64,000 nucleotides of DNA from Nocardioides potassii. GTDB taxonomy: Bacteria; Actinomycetota; Actinomycetes; Propionibacteriales; Nocardioidaceae. The stretch is taken from the NCBI RefSeq assembly GCF_021648885.1, contig NZ_JAKJHZ010000007.1, positions 124,001 through 188,000 of the forward strand, in the 5' to 3' direction. Of this stretch, positions 32,629 to 40,283 are shown piece after piece (positions within the stretch are counted from its first letter, which is position 1; each line of letters starts with the position of its first letter). The notes under the pieces were generated by a model. The model had not been told where the DNA came from, did not search any database, and worked only from the letters and a program-made list of their open reading frames with translations. The position numbers were made by a program, and so were the translations under genes.

Positions 32629-33224
32629 CGCAGCACCTCCGCCAGCCGGGACAACGCCTCGTCGACGCGCAGGTCGACGACGTGGTCCTCGGCGTGCGCG
32701 ATCGCGTCGCCGCGCCCCAGGGTGGGGTCGGCCACGACGACGACCCCCTGCTCGCGCAGGTCACCCGCCACGGCGGCCACGTCCGGGTGCAACCGCACCG
32801 AGACCACGGCGTGCTCGGGCAGGAGGCCCAGGACGCGGTCGAGGACGACGTCGTGGGCCGGCTCGGTGGCACCGACCAGGCTGCGGGTGAGCTCGACCAC
32901 CAGCGCGGTGGCCTGCTCGTCGACGCGGCGGCACGACGCGGCGAAGCGCTCGTGCGCTTCCCGGGCCGCGGCACGCAGCGCGGCGACGGCGTCGGCGACC
33001 TCGGCGTCGCGGCGGGCCTCGCGCAGCGCAGCGGCGCGGGCACGCTCGTCCGCCTCGGCGCGGGCTGCCGCCTCGGCCTCGCGGCGGCCCTGGGCCCAGC
33101 CCACGGCGTAGCCCTGGGCCTGGGCCGACTCGTGCGTGGCCTCGATCGTGCGCAGCTCGGGGAGCCGCACCGTGGCGAGCTCGGGCATCGGAGCCGTTCG
33201 CATGGCCTCAGTCGACAAACTCAT
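32625..33224 (-). CDS. fliH: FliI regulator FliH
   Basis: A 199-residue protein. An Ala/Arg/Glu-rich helical middle (AQARRE-type repeats, GRREAEAAARAEADERARAA) leads to a conserved C-terminal segment (TALVVELTRSLVGATEPAHD, VVSVRLHPDVAAVAGDL) typical of FliH/YscL. FliH dimers hold FliI and tether it to FliN. The start at 33224 has an excellent GGGGAGGCGACG leader and overlaps the end of fliG by 17 nt. Confidence 0.85.
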   Translation of the reverse strand: MSLSTEAMRTAPMPELATVRLPELRTIEATHESAQAQGYAVGWAQGRREAEAAARAEADERARAAALREARRDAEVADAVAALRAAAREAHERFAASCRRVDEQATALVVELTRSLVGATEPAHDVVLDRVLGLLPEHAVVSVRLHPDVAAVAGDLREQGVVVVADPTLGRGDAIAHAEDHVVDLRVDEALSRLAEVLR

Positions 33225-34218
33225 CGTCGCCTCCCCGGCGGATCACGACCTCGCCGCGCTCCTCCATCGTCCGGATCGTGGCGATGACGGCCTGCTGGGC
33301 CTCCTCGACCTGGGTGAGGCGGACCGGTCCGAGGATCTCGATCTCCTCGAGCACGTTCTCCGCGGCACGCTCGGACAGGTTGTTGGTGATCTTGTCCCGC
33401 ACCGGCACCGGGACGCCCTTGAGCGCGAGGGCGAGGACCGCCCCGTCCACCTGGCGCAGCACCTGCTGCACGTCCCGGTCGGAGAGCCCGACGACGTCCT
33501 CGAACACGAACATCCGGCTGCGGACCTCCTCGGCGAGCGCGGAGTCCAGCGACTGCAGGCCCTCGACGATCTGGCGCTCGGTCGAGCGGTCGGCGCGGTT
33601 GATGATGTCGACCAGCGGGCCGAGGCCGCCGACGCGGGAGGAGTTGCTCGGCTGCAGCACGGAGGCGAGCCGGAGCTCGAGCAGGTTCTCGACGACGCGG
33701 ACGGCCTCGGGGTTCGCGCGGTCCATCACGGCGATCCGGTGGGCGACCTCGGCCTGCAGGTCCTGCGCGAGGCCGGAGAGCACGAGCGAGGCCTTCTCCG
33801 CGGTCATGTGGGCGAGCACGATCGCGATCACCTGCGGGTGCTCCTCGCGGATGAAGGAGCGCAGCTGGGAGGGGTCGGCCCGGGCGAGGAACTGGAACGG
33901 CAGCTGGACCGCCCGCGCGTGCAGGCGCTGGAGCGCCTCCTCGGCCCGCTCGTCGCCGAGCGAGCGCTGCAACAGGTCGCGAGCCAGGTCCATGCCGCCC
34001 TGCAGCATGTGCTGGCGGGCACCGAGGAGCGCGCCGAACTCCCCCATCACCGTCTCGGTCTCGCGCGCCTCGACGGAGGCGAGCTGGGCGATCTCGGCCG
34101 ACACGGCCTCGATCTCCTCGTCGCTCATGTGGGCCATCACGTCGGCCGCGAGCTCCTTGCCGAGGCGCACCAGCACGATGGCGGCCTTGCGGACGCCGTG
34201 CCCGGTCATCACTGCCAT
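33208..34218 (-). CDS. fliG: Flagellar motor switch protein FliG
   Basis: A 336-residue FliG with N, M and C domains. The M domain has the EHPQVIAIVLAHM motif (FIREEHPQVIAIVLAHMTAE). The C domain has ADRSTERQIVEGLQSLDSAL, MFVFEDVVGLSDRDVQQVLR and the charged torque helix region KITNNLSERAAENVLEEIEI. The C-terminus ends GGDDEFVD. FliG binds the MS-ring and transmits stator force. ATG at 34218 overlaps the fliF stop by one base; a second ATG three codons later is possible. Confidence 0.96.
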   Translation of the reverse strand: MAVMTGHGVRKAAIVLVRLGKELAADVMAHMSDEEIEAVSAEIAQLASVEARETETVMGEFGALLGARQHMLQGGMDLARDLLQRSLGDERAEEALQRLHARAVQLPFQFLARADPSQLRSFIREEHPQVIAIVLAHMTAEKASLVLSGLAQDLQAEVAHRIAVMDRANPEAVRVVENLLELRLASVLQPSNSSRVGGLGPLVDIINRADRSTERQIVEGLQSLDSALAEEVRSRMFVFEDVVGLSDRDVQQVLRQVDGAVLALALKGVPVPVRDKITNNLSERAAENVLEEIEILGPVRLTQVEEAQQAVIATIRTMEERGEVVIRRGGDDEFVD

Positions 34219-35825
34219 CAGGGACGCTCCACCAGCCAGCCGCGGAGCAGGCCGGCGACCTCGTCGGGCTGCCGCTCGACGAGCGCGACGAGCTCGTCGT
34301 GCATCTCGTCCAGCGCGTCCGGAACTGGCGCGACGGCCAGCGCGGTGGGCGCGTCGTCCAGGAGGGGCGCGGCCTGCAGGGCGGCACGGGCGGCCTGCTC
34401 CTGGCGCAGCTGCTCGACGACGTACGACGTGGCGTCCACGCGGGCCTTGGCGTTGCGACGCGAGCGGAGCCACGCGAGCAGCACGAGGAGGAGCACCAGC
34501 CCACCGAGCACGCCGTTGCGGATCCACCCGTTGCGCTGGGCACTCGCCTCGTCGGCGGCGGCGGCCTTGAGCGCTGCAGCGTCCGCGTCGGCGAGCGTGG
34601 TGTCGAAGGGCAGGGTCGTGGTCTCGATCGTGTCCCCGCGCTTGGGGTCGATGCCGATGGCCGAGGAGATGATCGAGTCGATCACGGTCGGGTCGACGGC
34701 GACCTTCGAGTTGGTGTCGAGGACGACCGCCGCGTGCAGTGACTTCACCGACCCGGGAGCGGTCTCGGACTGCTGCACGACCTTGTCGACCCCGTTCTCG
34801 CGCACGGTCGAGGAGTTGCTGTAGCTGCCGTCGGTGCTCGTGGTGCCCGTGGCTCCGGTGCCGGTCTCGAGCTGGGTGTCCGGGCCGACGACGCCGCTCG
34901 CGGTGCCGGGCGCACCGGTGCCGGAGTAGACCTCCTCCTGCAGCGACTCGGAGAGCACCGGGGCCTTCTTGCGGCCGTACGTCGTGGTCTCGGTGCTGGT
35001 CTTGTCGAAGTCGAGGACCGCGGTCACCTGGACCGAGGAGTGGCCGGGGCCGACCACGCGGTCGAGCATCGCCTGGGCCTTGGCCGCGAGCTGGTCCTGG
35101 TACTCACGCTGCTGCTCGTTCTGGCTGCTCGCGGTGCCACTGCCGTCGGCGCTGCCGTCGGACAGCACGCGACCCGAGGAGTCCGCGACCGTGACCTTGC
35201 TGGGGTCGAGGCCGTCGATGCTGGAGGCGACGAGGTGGACGATCGCCTGCACCTGGTCCTGGGTCAGCTCGACGCCGGCGTGGGTGGCGACCAGCACCGA
35301 GGCGGTCGCGGGGTCCTGCTCGTCGGCGAAGACCTGCTTCGGCGGCAGCGCGAGGTGGACCACGGCGGTGTCGACCCCGTCGATCGCCTCGATGGTGGTG
35401 GCGAGCTCGCCCTCCATCGCGCGCTTGAAGTCGGTCTGCTCCTTGAACTGCGAGGTCGAGATGTCCTGGCCGTCGAGCAGCGAGTAGCCGGTGCTCCCGC
35501 TGCTGCTGGAGGGGATGCCCTCCCCGCTGAGCGAGATGCGGGTCGCGTAGACCTGGTCGCGCGGGACGGAGATGGTGCCGCCGCCGGCGCCGATCTCGTA
35601 GGGGATGCCGTCGGCGTCGAGCTGCTCCACGACGGCCGAGGCGTCCTCGGCGGACAGGTTGGAGTAGAGCGGCGCGTAGGACGGGGCGGAGGCCCAGCGG
35701 AAGACCATGAACGCCGCGAGCAGCAGCGCACCGGTGCCGACGACGGCCACCACCTTCTGGCCCGCCGAGAACTGCGAGAACGTCTGACGGTGACGCTCGA
35801 GCGAGCGTGTGATCCCGGACCTCAT
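34218..35825 (-). CDS. fliF: MS-ring protein FliF
   Basis: A 535-residue FliF. Two membrane helices flank a large outer domain: KVVAVVGTGALLLAAFMVFR near residue 35 and LGGLVLLLVLLAWLRSRRN near 450. Ring-building motifs include PLYSNLSAEDASAVVEQLDA, RISLSGEGIPSSSSGSTGYS and VVHLALPPKQVFADEQDPAT. The cytosolic C-terminus that binds FliG is present (EVAGLLRGWLVERP). FliF nucleates the basal body. Overlaps fliE by 4 nt. Confidence 0.96.
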   Translation of the reverse strand: MRSGITRSLERHRQTFSQFSAGQKVVAVVGTGALLLAAFMVFRWASAPSYAPLYSNLSAEDASAVVEQLDADGIPYEIGAGGGTISVPRDQVYATRISLSGEGIPSSSSGSTGYSLLDGQDISTSQFKEQTDFKRAMEGELATTIEAIDGVDTAVVHLALPPKQVFADEQDPATASVLVATHAGVELTQDQVQAIVHLVASSIDGLDPSKVTVADSSGRVLSDGSADGSGTASSQNEQQREYQDQLAAKAQAMLDRVVGPGHSSVQVTAVLDFDKTSTETTTYGRKKAPVLSESLQEEVYSGTGAPGTASGVVGPDTQLETGTGATGTTSTDGSYSNSSTVRENGVDKVVQQSETAPGSVKSLHAAVVLDTNSKVAVDPTVIDSIISSAIGIDPKRGDTIETTTLPFDTTLADADAAALKAAAADEASAQRNGWIRNGVLGGLVLLLVLLAWLRSRRNAKARVDATSYVVEQLRQEQAARAALQAAPLLDDAPTALAVAPVPDALDEMHDELVALVERQPDEVAGLLRGWLVERP

Positions 35826-36139
35826 CCGACCTGCATCCTCATGATCTCCGAGAAGGCCTCGATGGCCTTGTTGCGCACCGCGACGGTGAGCTTGGTGGCG
35901 ACGTCGGCCTCAGTGGCGGCGAGCGTGTAGTCGTGGATGTTGGGCAGCGTGCCGGAGGCCGCACGCACCGCGAGGGTGTCCGCGGTGTCCTGGACGTTCT
36001 CGAGGCGCTCGATGCCGTTGAGGACCATGCTGCCGAAGTCCCCGCCGGCCGCGGGTGCCGCCGCCGTCGGCGGTCGCGTGACGGCCGGGGCAGCGAGCGG
36101 CACGAAGCCGCTGACGGACTCGATCCCTCCGATGCTCAT
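35822..36139 (-). CDS. fliE: Rod/MS-ring junction protein FliE
   Basis: A 105-residue protein. The conserved FliE block begins DFGSMVLNGIERLENVQDTA and ends TLAATEADVATKLTVAVRNK, AIEAFSEIMRMQVG. FliE is the first exported rod subunit and joins FliF to FlgB. Lies between flgC (1-base overlap) and fliF (4-nt overlap). Confidence 0.94.
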   Translation of the reverse strand: MSIGGIESVSGFVPLAAPAVTRPPTAAAPAAGGDFGSMVLNGIERLENVQDTADTLAVRAASGTLPNIHDYTLAATEADVATKLTVAVRNKAIEAFSEIMRMQVG

Positions 36140-36531
36140 CAGCGCTGGCCGATCGAGAGGGCCGCGCCGTACGTGTCCTGCGCGGTCTTGGTGACCTGCA
36201 CCGAGGCCTGGAAGCCGCGCTGCGCCTGGACGAGCGAGGTCATCTGCACCGACATGTCCATGGCGGGCATGCGGACCATGCCGTCGGCGTCGGCGAGCGG
36301 GTGGTCGGGCGAGTAGGTGAGGATCCCGGCCGCGTCGCCCTCCTCGATCCGGGTGACGTCGACGCCACCGGACGGCAGGGAGCTCGCCACCACCATCTGG
36401 GCCTGGAACGCGTTCTCGCTGGTGGCGCGCACCGTGTTGGCGTTGGCGATGTTGTGGGCGAGCGCGTCGAGCCAGGTCTGGTGCATGCCCAGGCTGCTGT
36501 TGGCGATGCGCAGCATGTCGAAGGCGCCCAT
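36139..36531 (-). CDS. flgC: Proximal rod protein FlgC
   Basis: A 130-residue rod protein. The N-terminus MLRIANSSLGMHQTWLDALA and HNIANANTV is the axial-protein signature; the C-terminus PAMDMSVQMTSLVQAQRGFQ and ASVQVTKTAQDTYGAALSIG matches FlgC. The usual Asn-Thr-Tyr of NTP/NTxxGY is replaced by ANTVRATSENAF, a small variation. Overlaps flgB by one base and fliE by one base. Confidence 0.94.
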   Translation of the reverse strand: MGAFDMLRIANSSLGMHQTWLDALAHNIANANTVRATSENAFQAQMVVASSLPSGGVDVTRIEEGDAAGILTYSPDHPLADADGMVRMPAMDMSVQMTSLVQAQRGFQASVQVTKTAQDTYGAALSIGQR

Positions 36532-36890
36532 CAGAAGGAGCCCGCCGCGGTCGTGACGAGGGCGAAGTGGTCGGACACCGCGCGGCTCATCATCTGGTAC
36601 TGGAACTGGGACTGCACCGCCGACAGCGACTCCTGGCGCAGGTCGACGTTGTTGCCGTCGGCACCGGCCGGCGCGTTGGTGGCCTGCGTCACCGGGGCGA
36701 TGCCCGAGGCGGGCATCACGCCCCGCTGGAGAGCCGCGGACAGGGACGTCTCGAAGTCCACGCTGCGCGCACGGAAGCCGGGGGTGTCGACGTTCGCGAT
36801 GTTGTCGGCGATCACGTTCTGCCGGGTCGCGAGGCCGTCGAGCGCCGTGGTGAGCACGGAGGTGACGGCGTCGGGCATGCCGAGGGACAC
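36531..36890 (-). CDS. flgB: Proximal rod protein FlgB
   Basis: A 119-residue rod protein with ATRQNVIADNIANVDTPGFR (signature) and RARSVDFETSLSAAL, and the C-terminal QSQFQYQMMSRAVSDHFALV helix. First gene of the large basal-body/hook operon (flgB to flgE, 36.9 to 27.2 kb), transcribed from a FliA-type promoter 71 nt upstream. Confidence 0.94.
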   Translation of the reverse strand: MSLGMPDAVTSVLTTALDGLATRQNVIADNIANVDTPGFRARSVDFETSLSAALQRGVMPASGIAPVTQATNAPAGADGNNVDLRQESLSAVQSQFQYQMMSRAVSDHFALVTTAAGSF

Positions 36891-36960
36891 GGGGCCTCCT
36901 GCAGGAGAAAGCGGTGCCGGTCCGTCGGCGAAGGGGTGAGCAGTCCGTGCTCCCCCTCTG

Positions 36961-36987
36961 CATCGGCGTCCTTGCCCGGACCTTGAG
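36961..36987 (-). promoter_or_regulatory. FliA-type promoter for the flgB operon (CTCAA-N15-GCCGATG)
   Basis: CTCAA (36987-36983), 15 nt, GCCGATG (36967-36961) on the minus strand, in the 207-nt gene-free gap between flgB and the FliT-like gene. The same gap holds a palindrome GGACCA-C-TGGTCC (37027-37039) upstream of the promoter that could be an operator. Confidence 0.65.
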
Positions 36988-37097
36988 GAGATCTGGATGA
37001 TCTCTTCGAGCCGTCACGCGGGGTCGGGACCACTGGTCCTCACGTCACCACCCGGACGGGCCATGCCGGCACCACCCGGTCGGTCGCGGCCCGTGGC

Positions 37098-37466
37098 TCA
37101 GGCCGACACGTCGACGTACGACGACGCCTGCGCACGGTGCTGCGGGCCGAGCCGCCTGGTCCGGGCGAGGTCGTCGCGCGACTGCTCGAGGGCCGACTCG
37201 AGCCGCACGCGCACCACGGCCTGGCGCTGCAGGAGGTGCCGGGCGCGGGCGACGAGCTCGGCAGGCACGGGACCCTCGAGGGGGGGCGGCGCCCACGGCT
37301 CGAGGACCTCCGGCTCCGCGTCCGCGGTGGCAGCCGGGTCCGGGGAGGTCGCGAGCCGCTCGACGACGTCGACCATCTGCTCGAGGTGGGTGATCGCCTC
37401 CTCCCACGTCACCGGGACGGTGCCGGAGCCGGCGCTCTGCTCGCGCGCGGGAGGGCGCCCGGTCAC
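37098..37466 (-). CDS. FliT-like flagellar chaperone candidate
   Basis: A 122-residue helical, charged protein following fliS with a 4-nt overlap (GTGA). Segments such as TWEEAITHLEQMVDVVERLA and VARARHLLQRQAVVRVRLES predict long amphipathic helices. Gene order fliD-fliS-fliT is common, so a FliT-type chaperone of the cap protein FliD is inferred from position and fold. I see no diagnostic motif. Confidence 0.6.
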   Translation of the reverse strand: MTGRPPAREQSAGSGTVPVTWEEAITHLEQMVDVVERLATSPDPAATADAEPEVLEPWAPPPLEGPVPAELVARARHLLQRQAVVRVRLESALEQSRDDLARTRRLGPQHRAQASSYVDVSA

Positions 37467-37846
37467 GACGCCGCGACTGCGGTCTCGGCGGCCGCCTCGC
37501 GCCACGCCGCGCCGAGGCCTTCGACGAGCTCGAGGCAGTGGGCGGTCTTCTCCACGTCGCGGTCCACGTTGGCCCGCACCAGGTGGACCAGCAGGTGCGA
37601 GTAGAGGCTGCTGAGCGCCGGGCCGCCGGCCCAGAGCTCGGGACGCAGCGAGGACTGCAGGTGCGCGACGATCTCCTGGGCGTGCAGGAGGTTCGAGTGC
37701 GCGCTGGCGTGGTCGGCGCCCTCCTGCGCGGCGAGCGCGCGACGGCAGTCGAGCGCGAGCCGGTCGTAGAGCATGACGAGCAGGCGCGCAGGGCTCGCGG
37801 TCTCGACGGACGCCTGCAGGTAGGCGCCGGGGTTCGGGTAGCTCAT
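37463..37846 (-). CDS. fliS: Flagellin chaperone FliS
   Basis: A 127-residue FliS. The N-terminal YLQASVETASPARLLVMLYD is the family signature, followed by HSNLLHAQEIVAHLQSSLRP and SHLLVHLVRANVDRDVEKTA. FliS binds the flagellin C-terminus and prevents early polymerisation. The ATG at 37846 is chosen because the protein then begins MSYPNPGAYLQ, as in homologues. Lies 11 nt after fliD. Confidence 0.95.
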   Translation of the reverse strand: MSYPNPGAYLQASVETASPARLLVMLYDRLALDCRRALAAQEGADHASAHSNLLHAQEIVAHLQSSLRPELWAGGPALSSLYSHLLVHLVRANVDRDVEKTAHCLELVEGLGAAWREAAAETAVAAS

Positions 37847-37857
37847 GGGAGTGTCCT

Positions 37858-39192
37858 TCAGCCTTGGGAGCTCGGGAGCGAGGAGATCTGGCCCGCCAGC
37901 CACGAGGACTGGCTGTTCATCTGGTTGAGGGCCGTCTCGAGGGCGGTGAACTGCCGGGTGAGGGTGGCGCGACGCAGCTCCAGACGCAGGTCCCAGGCGC
38001 TGATGTCGTCGTCGAGGCGGCTGAGGGAGTCGTTGCGGCCCTTGACGGCGGCGGTCAGGGTGCCGTCGAGCCGGTCGCTGGCTGCCGTGGCGGCGGCCTT
38101 GACCTTCGTGACGAAGCCGGTGCCGGCCGCGGTCAGGCGCGTCTGCACCCCGCCCGGGTCGGCGGCGTACGCGGTCTTGAAGGCCGCCTCGTCGAGGACG
38201 AGCTTGCCGTAGCGGTCGGTCTGGATGCCGAGGGACGCCAGGCTGGTGCCGTCGCCGGGGAACACGCTGGAGATCAGCTGGTCACGGACCGTGAGGATCG
38301 TGCCGTCGCCGCTGAGCACGCCGCGGGTGCCGCTGGCGCTCGACCTGGTCGCGGTGTCGATGTCGGCGATGGCGGCGTTGACCGCGTCGACCAGGCCCTT
38401 GAGGGTCGTCGAGGCGGCACCGGCGTCGCGGGTCAGGCCGACCTGGGCGGTTGTTCCGGCGGCGGTGTCGGCCGCGACGGTGAGGGTCACACCCGGCACG
38501 AGGTCGGCGAAGGTGTTGGAGGACGAGGTGGCCACGACGGTGTCGCCGACGGTGATCTGGGCGTCGCGACCCGCACGCACCGTCGCGCCGCCCAGCAGCG
38601 CCGAGCCGTCGGTGGCAGTCAGGGTGAAGTCTCCGGCCGCCCCGGACGCGGCGGACTCCACCACGAGCCGGTACTGGTCGGTGCCGACCTTGACCGCGGT
38701 GGCGCGGAGGCCGGTGGCGTTGGCGGAGCTGTTGATCGCGTCGACCAGGCCGCCGAGGGTGCCGTCGGTGGCCAGGTCGACAGGAGCGGTGCCGTCGAGC
38801 CGGTCGAGGCGCACGGTCGTCGGCACGCTGCCGGCGACGCGCATGCCCACGGCGGCGGCGTGCTCCAGGCGGTGGGTGGCCGCGGTCTGGTCGACCCGGA
38901 CCGTGAACGATCCCGGCCCGGCCGACGTGGTCGCGGTGACCGCGACCTTCGCCTCGGAGCTCGTGGCCGTGACGACGTTCCATGCCGCCACCTTCGACAG
39001 CTCCCCCGACCGCGTGGCGAGGGCGGCCAGCTTGGTGTTGAGCGACTGGAGCGCGGTGAGGACGGCCTTCTCGGAGGTCTGGCGGGACTTGAGCCGCGTC
39101 TGCGGTGCCGCCTCCAGCTGCATGAACTGGTCGATGATCGAGGCGGTGTCCAGGCCGCTGCCCAGTCCGCTGATGCTCGCGCTCGATGCCAT
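37858..39192 (-). CDS. fliD: Filament cap protein FliD
   Basis: A 444-residue FliD. The N-terminal FliD_N domain begins ISGLGSGLDTASIIDQFMQL and continues LKSRQTSEKAVLTALQSLNT. Central Thr/Ala-rich domains include an Ig-like flagellin hook motif. The C-terminus has LDDDISAWDLRLELRRATLT and RQFTALETALNQMNSQSSWL, the usual coiled coil. FliD caps the growing filament. It follows the flagellin terminator, so it is probably partly transcribed by read-through or from a promoter I did not identify. Confidence 0.93.
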   Translation of the reverse strand: MASSASISGLGSGLDTASIIDQFMQLEAAPQTRLKSRQTSEKAVLTALQSLNTKLAALATRSGELSKVAAWNVVTATSSEAKVAVTATTSAGPGSFTVRVDQTAATHRLEHAAAVGMRVAGSVPTTVRLDRLDGTAPVDLATDGTLGGLVDAINSSANATGLRATAVKVGTDQYRLVVESAASGAAGDFTLTATDGSALLGGATVRAGRDAQITVGDTVVATSSSNTFADLVPGVTLTVAADTAAGTTAQVGLTRDAGAASTTLKGLVDAVNAAIADIDTATRSSASGTRGVLSGDGTILTVRDQLISSVFPGDGTSLASLGIQTDRYGKLVLDEAAFKTAYAADPGGVQTRLTAAGTGFVTKVKAAATAASDRLDGTLTAAVKGRNDSLSRLDDDISAWDLRLELRRATLTRQFTALETALNQMNSQSSWLAGQISSLPSSQG

Positions 39193-39244
39193 GGTGCCCC
39201 TCCGTCCTCGCTCGTCGTGGTTGCAGCGTGCCCCGAGGGCAGCT

Positions 39245-39277
39245 CCGGGTGGGCCGCGGAGTCCGCGACCCACCCGG
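39245..39277 (-). terminator. Hairpin between flagellin and fliD
   Basis: CCGGGTGGG and CCCACCCGG pair perfectly, with a second inner pairing CGCGGA/TCCGCG, starting about 30 nt after the flagellin stop. It would limit read-through from the strongly expressed flagellin gene into fliD. Confidence 0.65.
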
Positions 39278-39307
39278 GGTGGTCATGCAGGGTGTCGGTC
39301 AGCGACC

Positions 39308-40132
39308 TCAGCGCAGCAGCGAGAGGACGCCCTGCGAGGCCTGGTTGGCCTGCGCGAGCATGGCCGTGCCGGCCTGGGAGAGGATCTGCGAGCGGGTGAA
39401 GCTCATCATCTCCTGCGCCATGTCGGTGTCGCGGATGCGCGACTCCGACGCCGACAGGTTCTCGACCGCCACGTTCACCGAGTTGATGGTGTGCTCGAAG
39501 CGGTTCTGCGAGGCACCCAGGTTGGCTCGGGTGGTGGAGATCGACGCGATGGCGGTGTCCACGTCCTCGATCGAGGCCTGCGCCGTGGCGTTGTCGGTGA
39601 CCTTGAGGGCCTTGATGCCGGCCACGGTCGTCGCCACGTTGTCGAGCGTGACCGAGATGAGGCTGTCCGCGTCACCCTGGGCGCCCACCTGGAAGTTGAG
39701 GGTGGTCGTCGAGCCGTCCAGCAGCTTGGTGCCGTTGAAGTCGGTCGAGGCGGTGATCCGGTCGAGCTCCTCGCCGAGGCTGGTGATCTCGGCCTCGATG
39801 TTGAGCCGGGCGTCGGCACTGTTCGAGTCGTTGGCGCCCTGGACGGTCAGGTCACGCACGCGCTGGAGGATCGAGTGCACCTCGGTGAGCGCGCCTTCCG
39901 CGGTCTGGACGACCGAGACGCCGTCCTGGGCGTTGCGGACCGCGACCTTGAGGCCACCGACCTGCGAGCGCAGGCCCTCGGAGATGGCCAGGCCGGCTGC
40001 GTCGTCGGCAGCGCGGTTGATGCGGAAGCCGGAGGACAGCTTCTCGAGCGACTTGGACATCTGGCCCTGCGTCACCGACAGGTTGCGGTACGAGTTGGCG
40101 GCGTCGATGTTCTGGTTGATGCGAAGACCCAT
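39308..40132 (-). CDS. fliC: Flagellin
   Basis: A 274-residue flagellin. The N-terminal D0/D1 region reads GLRINQNIDAANSYRNLSVT, SLEKLSSGFRINRAADDAAG, LAISEGLRSQV; the C-terminal region reads LGASQNRFEHTINSVNVAVE, NLSASESRIRDTDMAQEMMS and ends QANQASQGVLSLLR. Only about 80 residues form the surface-exposed middle, so the filament is thin-walled compared with enteric flagellin. It is a single copy in this window. Transcription is from a FliA-type promoter with a ~55-nt leader that carries probable CsrA sites. Confidence 0.96.
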   Translation of the reverse strand: MGLRINQNIDAANSYRNLSVTQGQMSKSLEKLSSGFRINRAADDAAGLAISEGLRSQVGGLKVAVRNAQDGVSVVQTAEGALTEVHSILQRVRDLTVQGANDSNSADARLNIEAEITSLGEELDRITASTDFNGTKLLDGSTTTLNFQVGAQGDADSLISVTLDNVATTVAGIKALKVTDNATAQASIEDVDTAIASISTTRANLGASQNRFEHTINSVNVAVENLSASESRIRDTDMAQEMMSFTRSQILSQAGTAMLAQANQASQGVLSLLR

Positions 40133-40139
40133 GATGGAT

Positions 40140-40148
40140 TCCTTCCGT
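40140..40148 (-). promoter_or_regulatory. Flagellin ribosome site overlapping a CsrA-type GGA motif
   Basis: On the minus strand ACGGAAGGA lies 7 nt before the flagellin ATG. It contains the Shine-Dalgarno AGGA and two GGA triplets. In Bacillus hag mRNA one of two CsrA sites covers the Shine-Dalgarno sequence in the same way. Confidence 0.5.
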
Positions 40149-40162
40149 GGTTGAGTGGTGCT

Positions 40163-40182
40163 GGAGTCCGTCCGTGGACTCC
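40163..40182 (-). promoter_or_regulatory. Leader hairpin with ACGGAC hexaloop, probable CsrA site
   Basis: GGAGTCC and GGACTCC form a 7-bp stem around the hexaloop ACGGAC. A GGA triplet inside a hexaloop is the classic high-affinity CsrA target. It lies ~30 nt upstream of the flagellin start, inside the transcribed leader. Confidence 0.6.
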
Positions 40183-40193
40183 GTCGAGGTCCT

Positions 40194-40220
40194 GATCGGC
40201 GGGCACGTCACCCACCTGAG
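40194..40220 (-). promoter_or_regulatory. FliA-type promoter for flagellin (CTCAG-N15-GCCGATC)
   Basis: CTCAG (40220-40216), 15 nt, GCCGATC (40200-40194) on the minus strand. Transcription would begin near 40187, giving a leader of about 55 nt. Confidence 0.7.
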
Positions 40221-40250
40221 GCAATCAGGGAGAAGTTTTTCCGGGTGCGT

Positions 40251-40266
40251 CCCCGGCATCCCGGGG
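40251..40266 (-). terminator. Short GC hairpin after the sigma factor gene
   Basis: CCCCGG and CCGGGG pair over a 4-nt loop, 17 nt after the sigma gene stop. No U-tract follows on the minus strand, so this is a weak call. Confidence 0.35.
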
Positions 40267-40283
40267 ATCGCGGCGCGGCGGGA

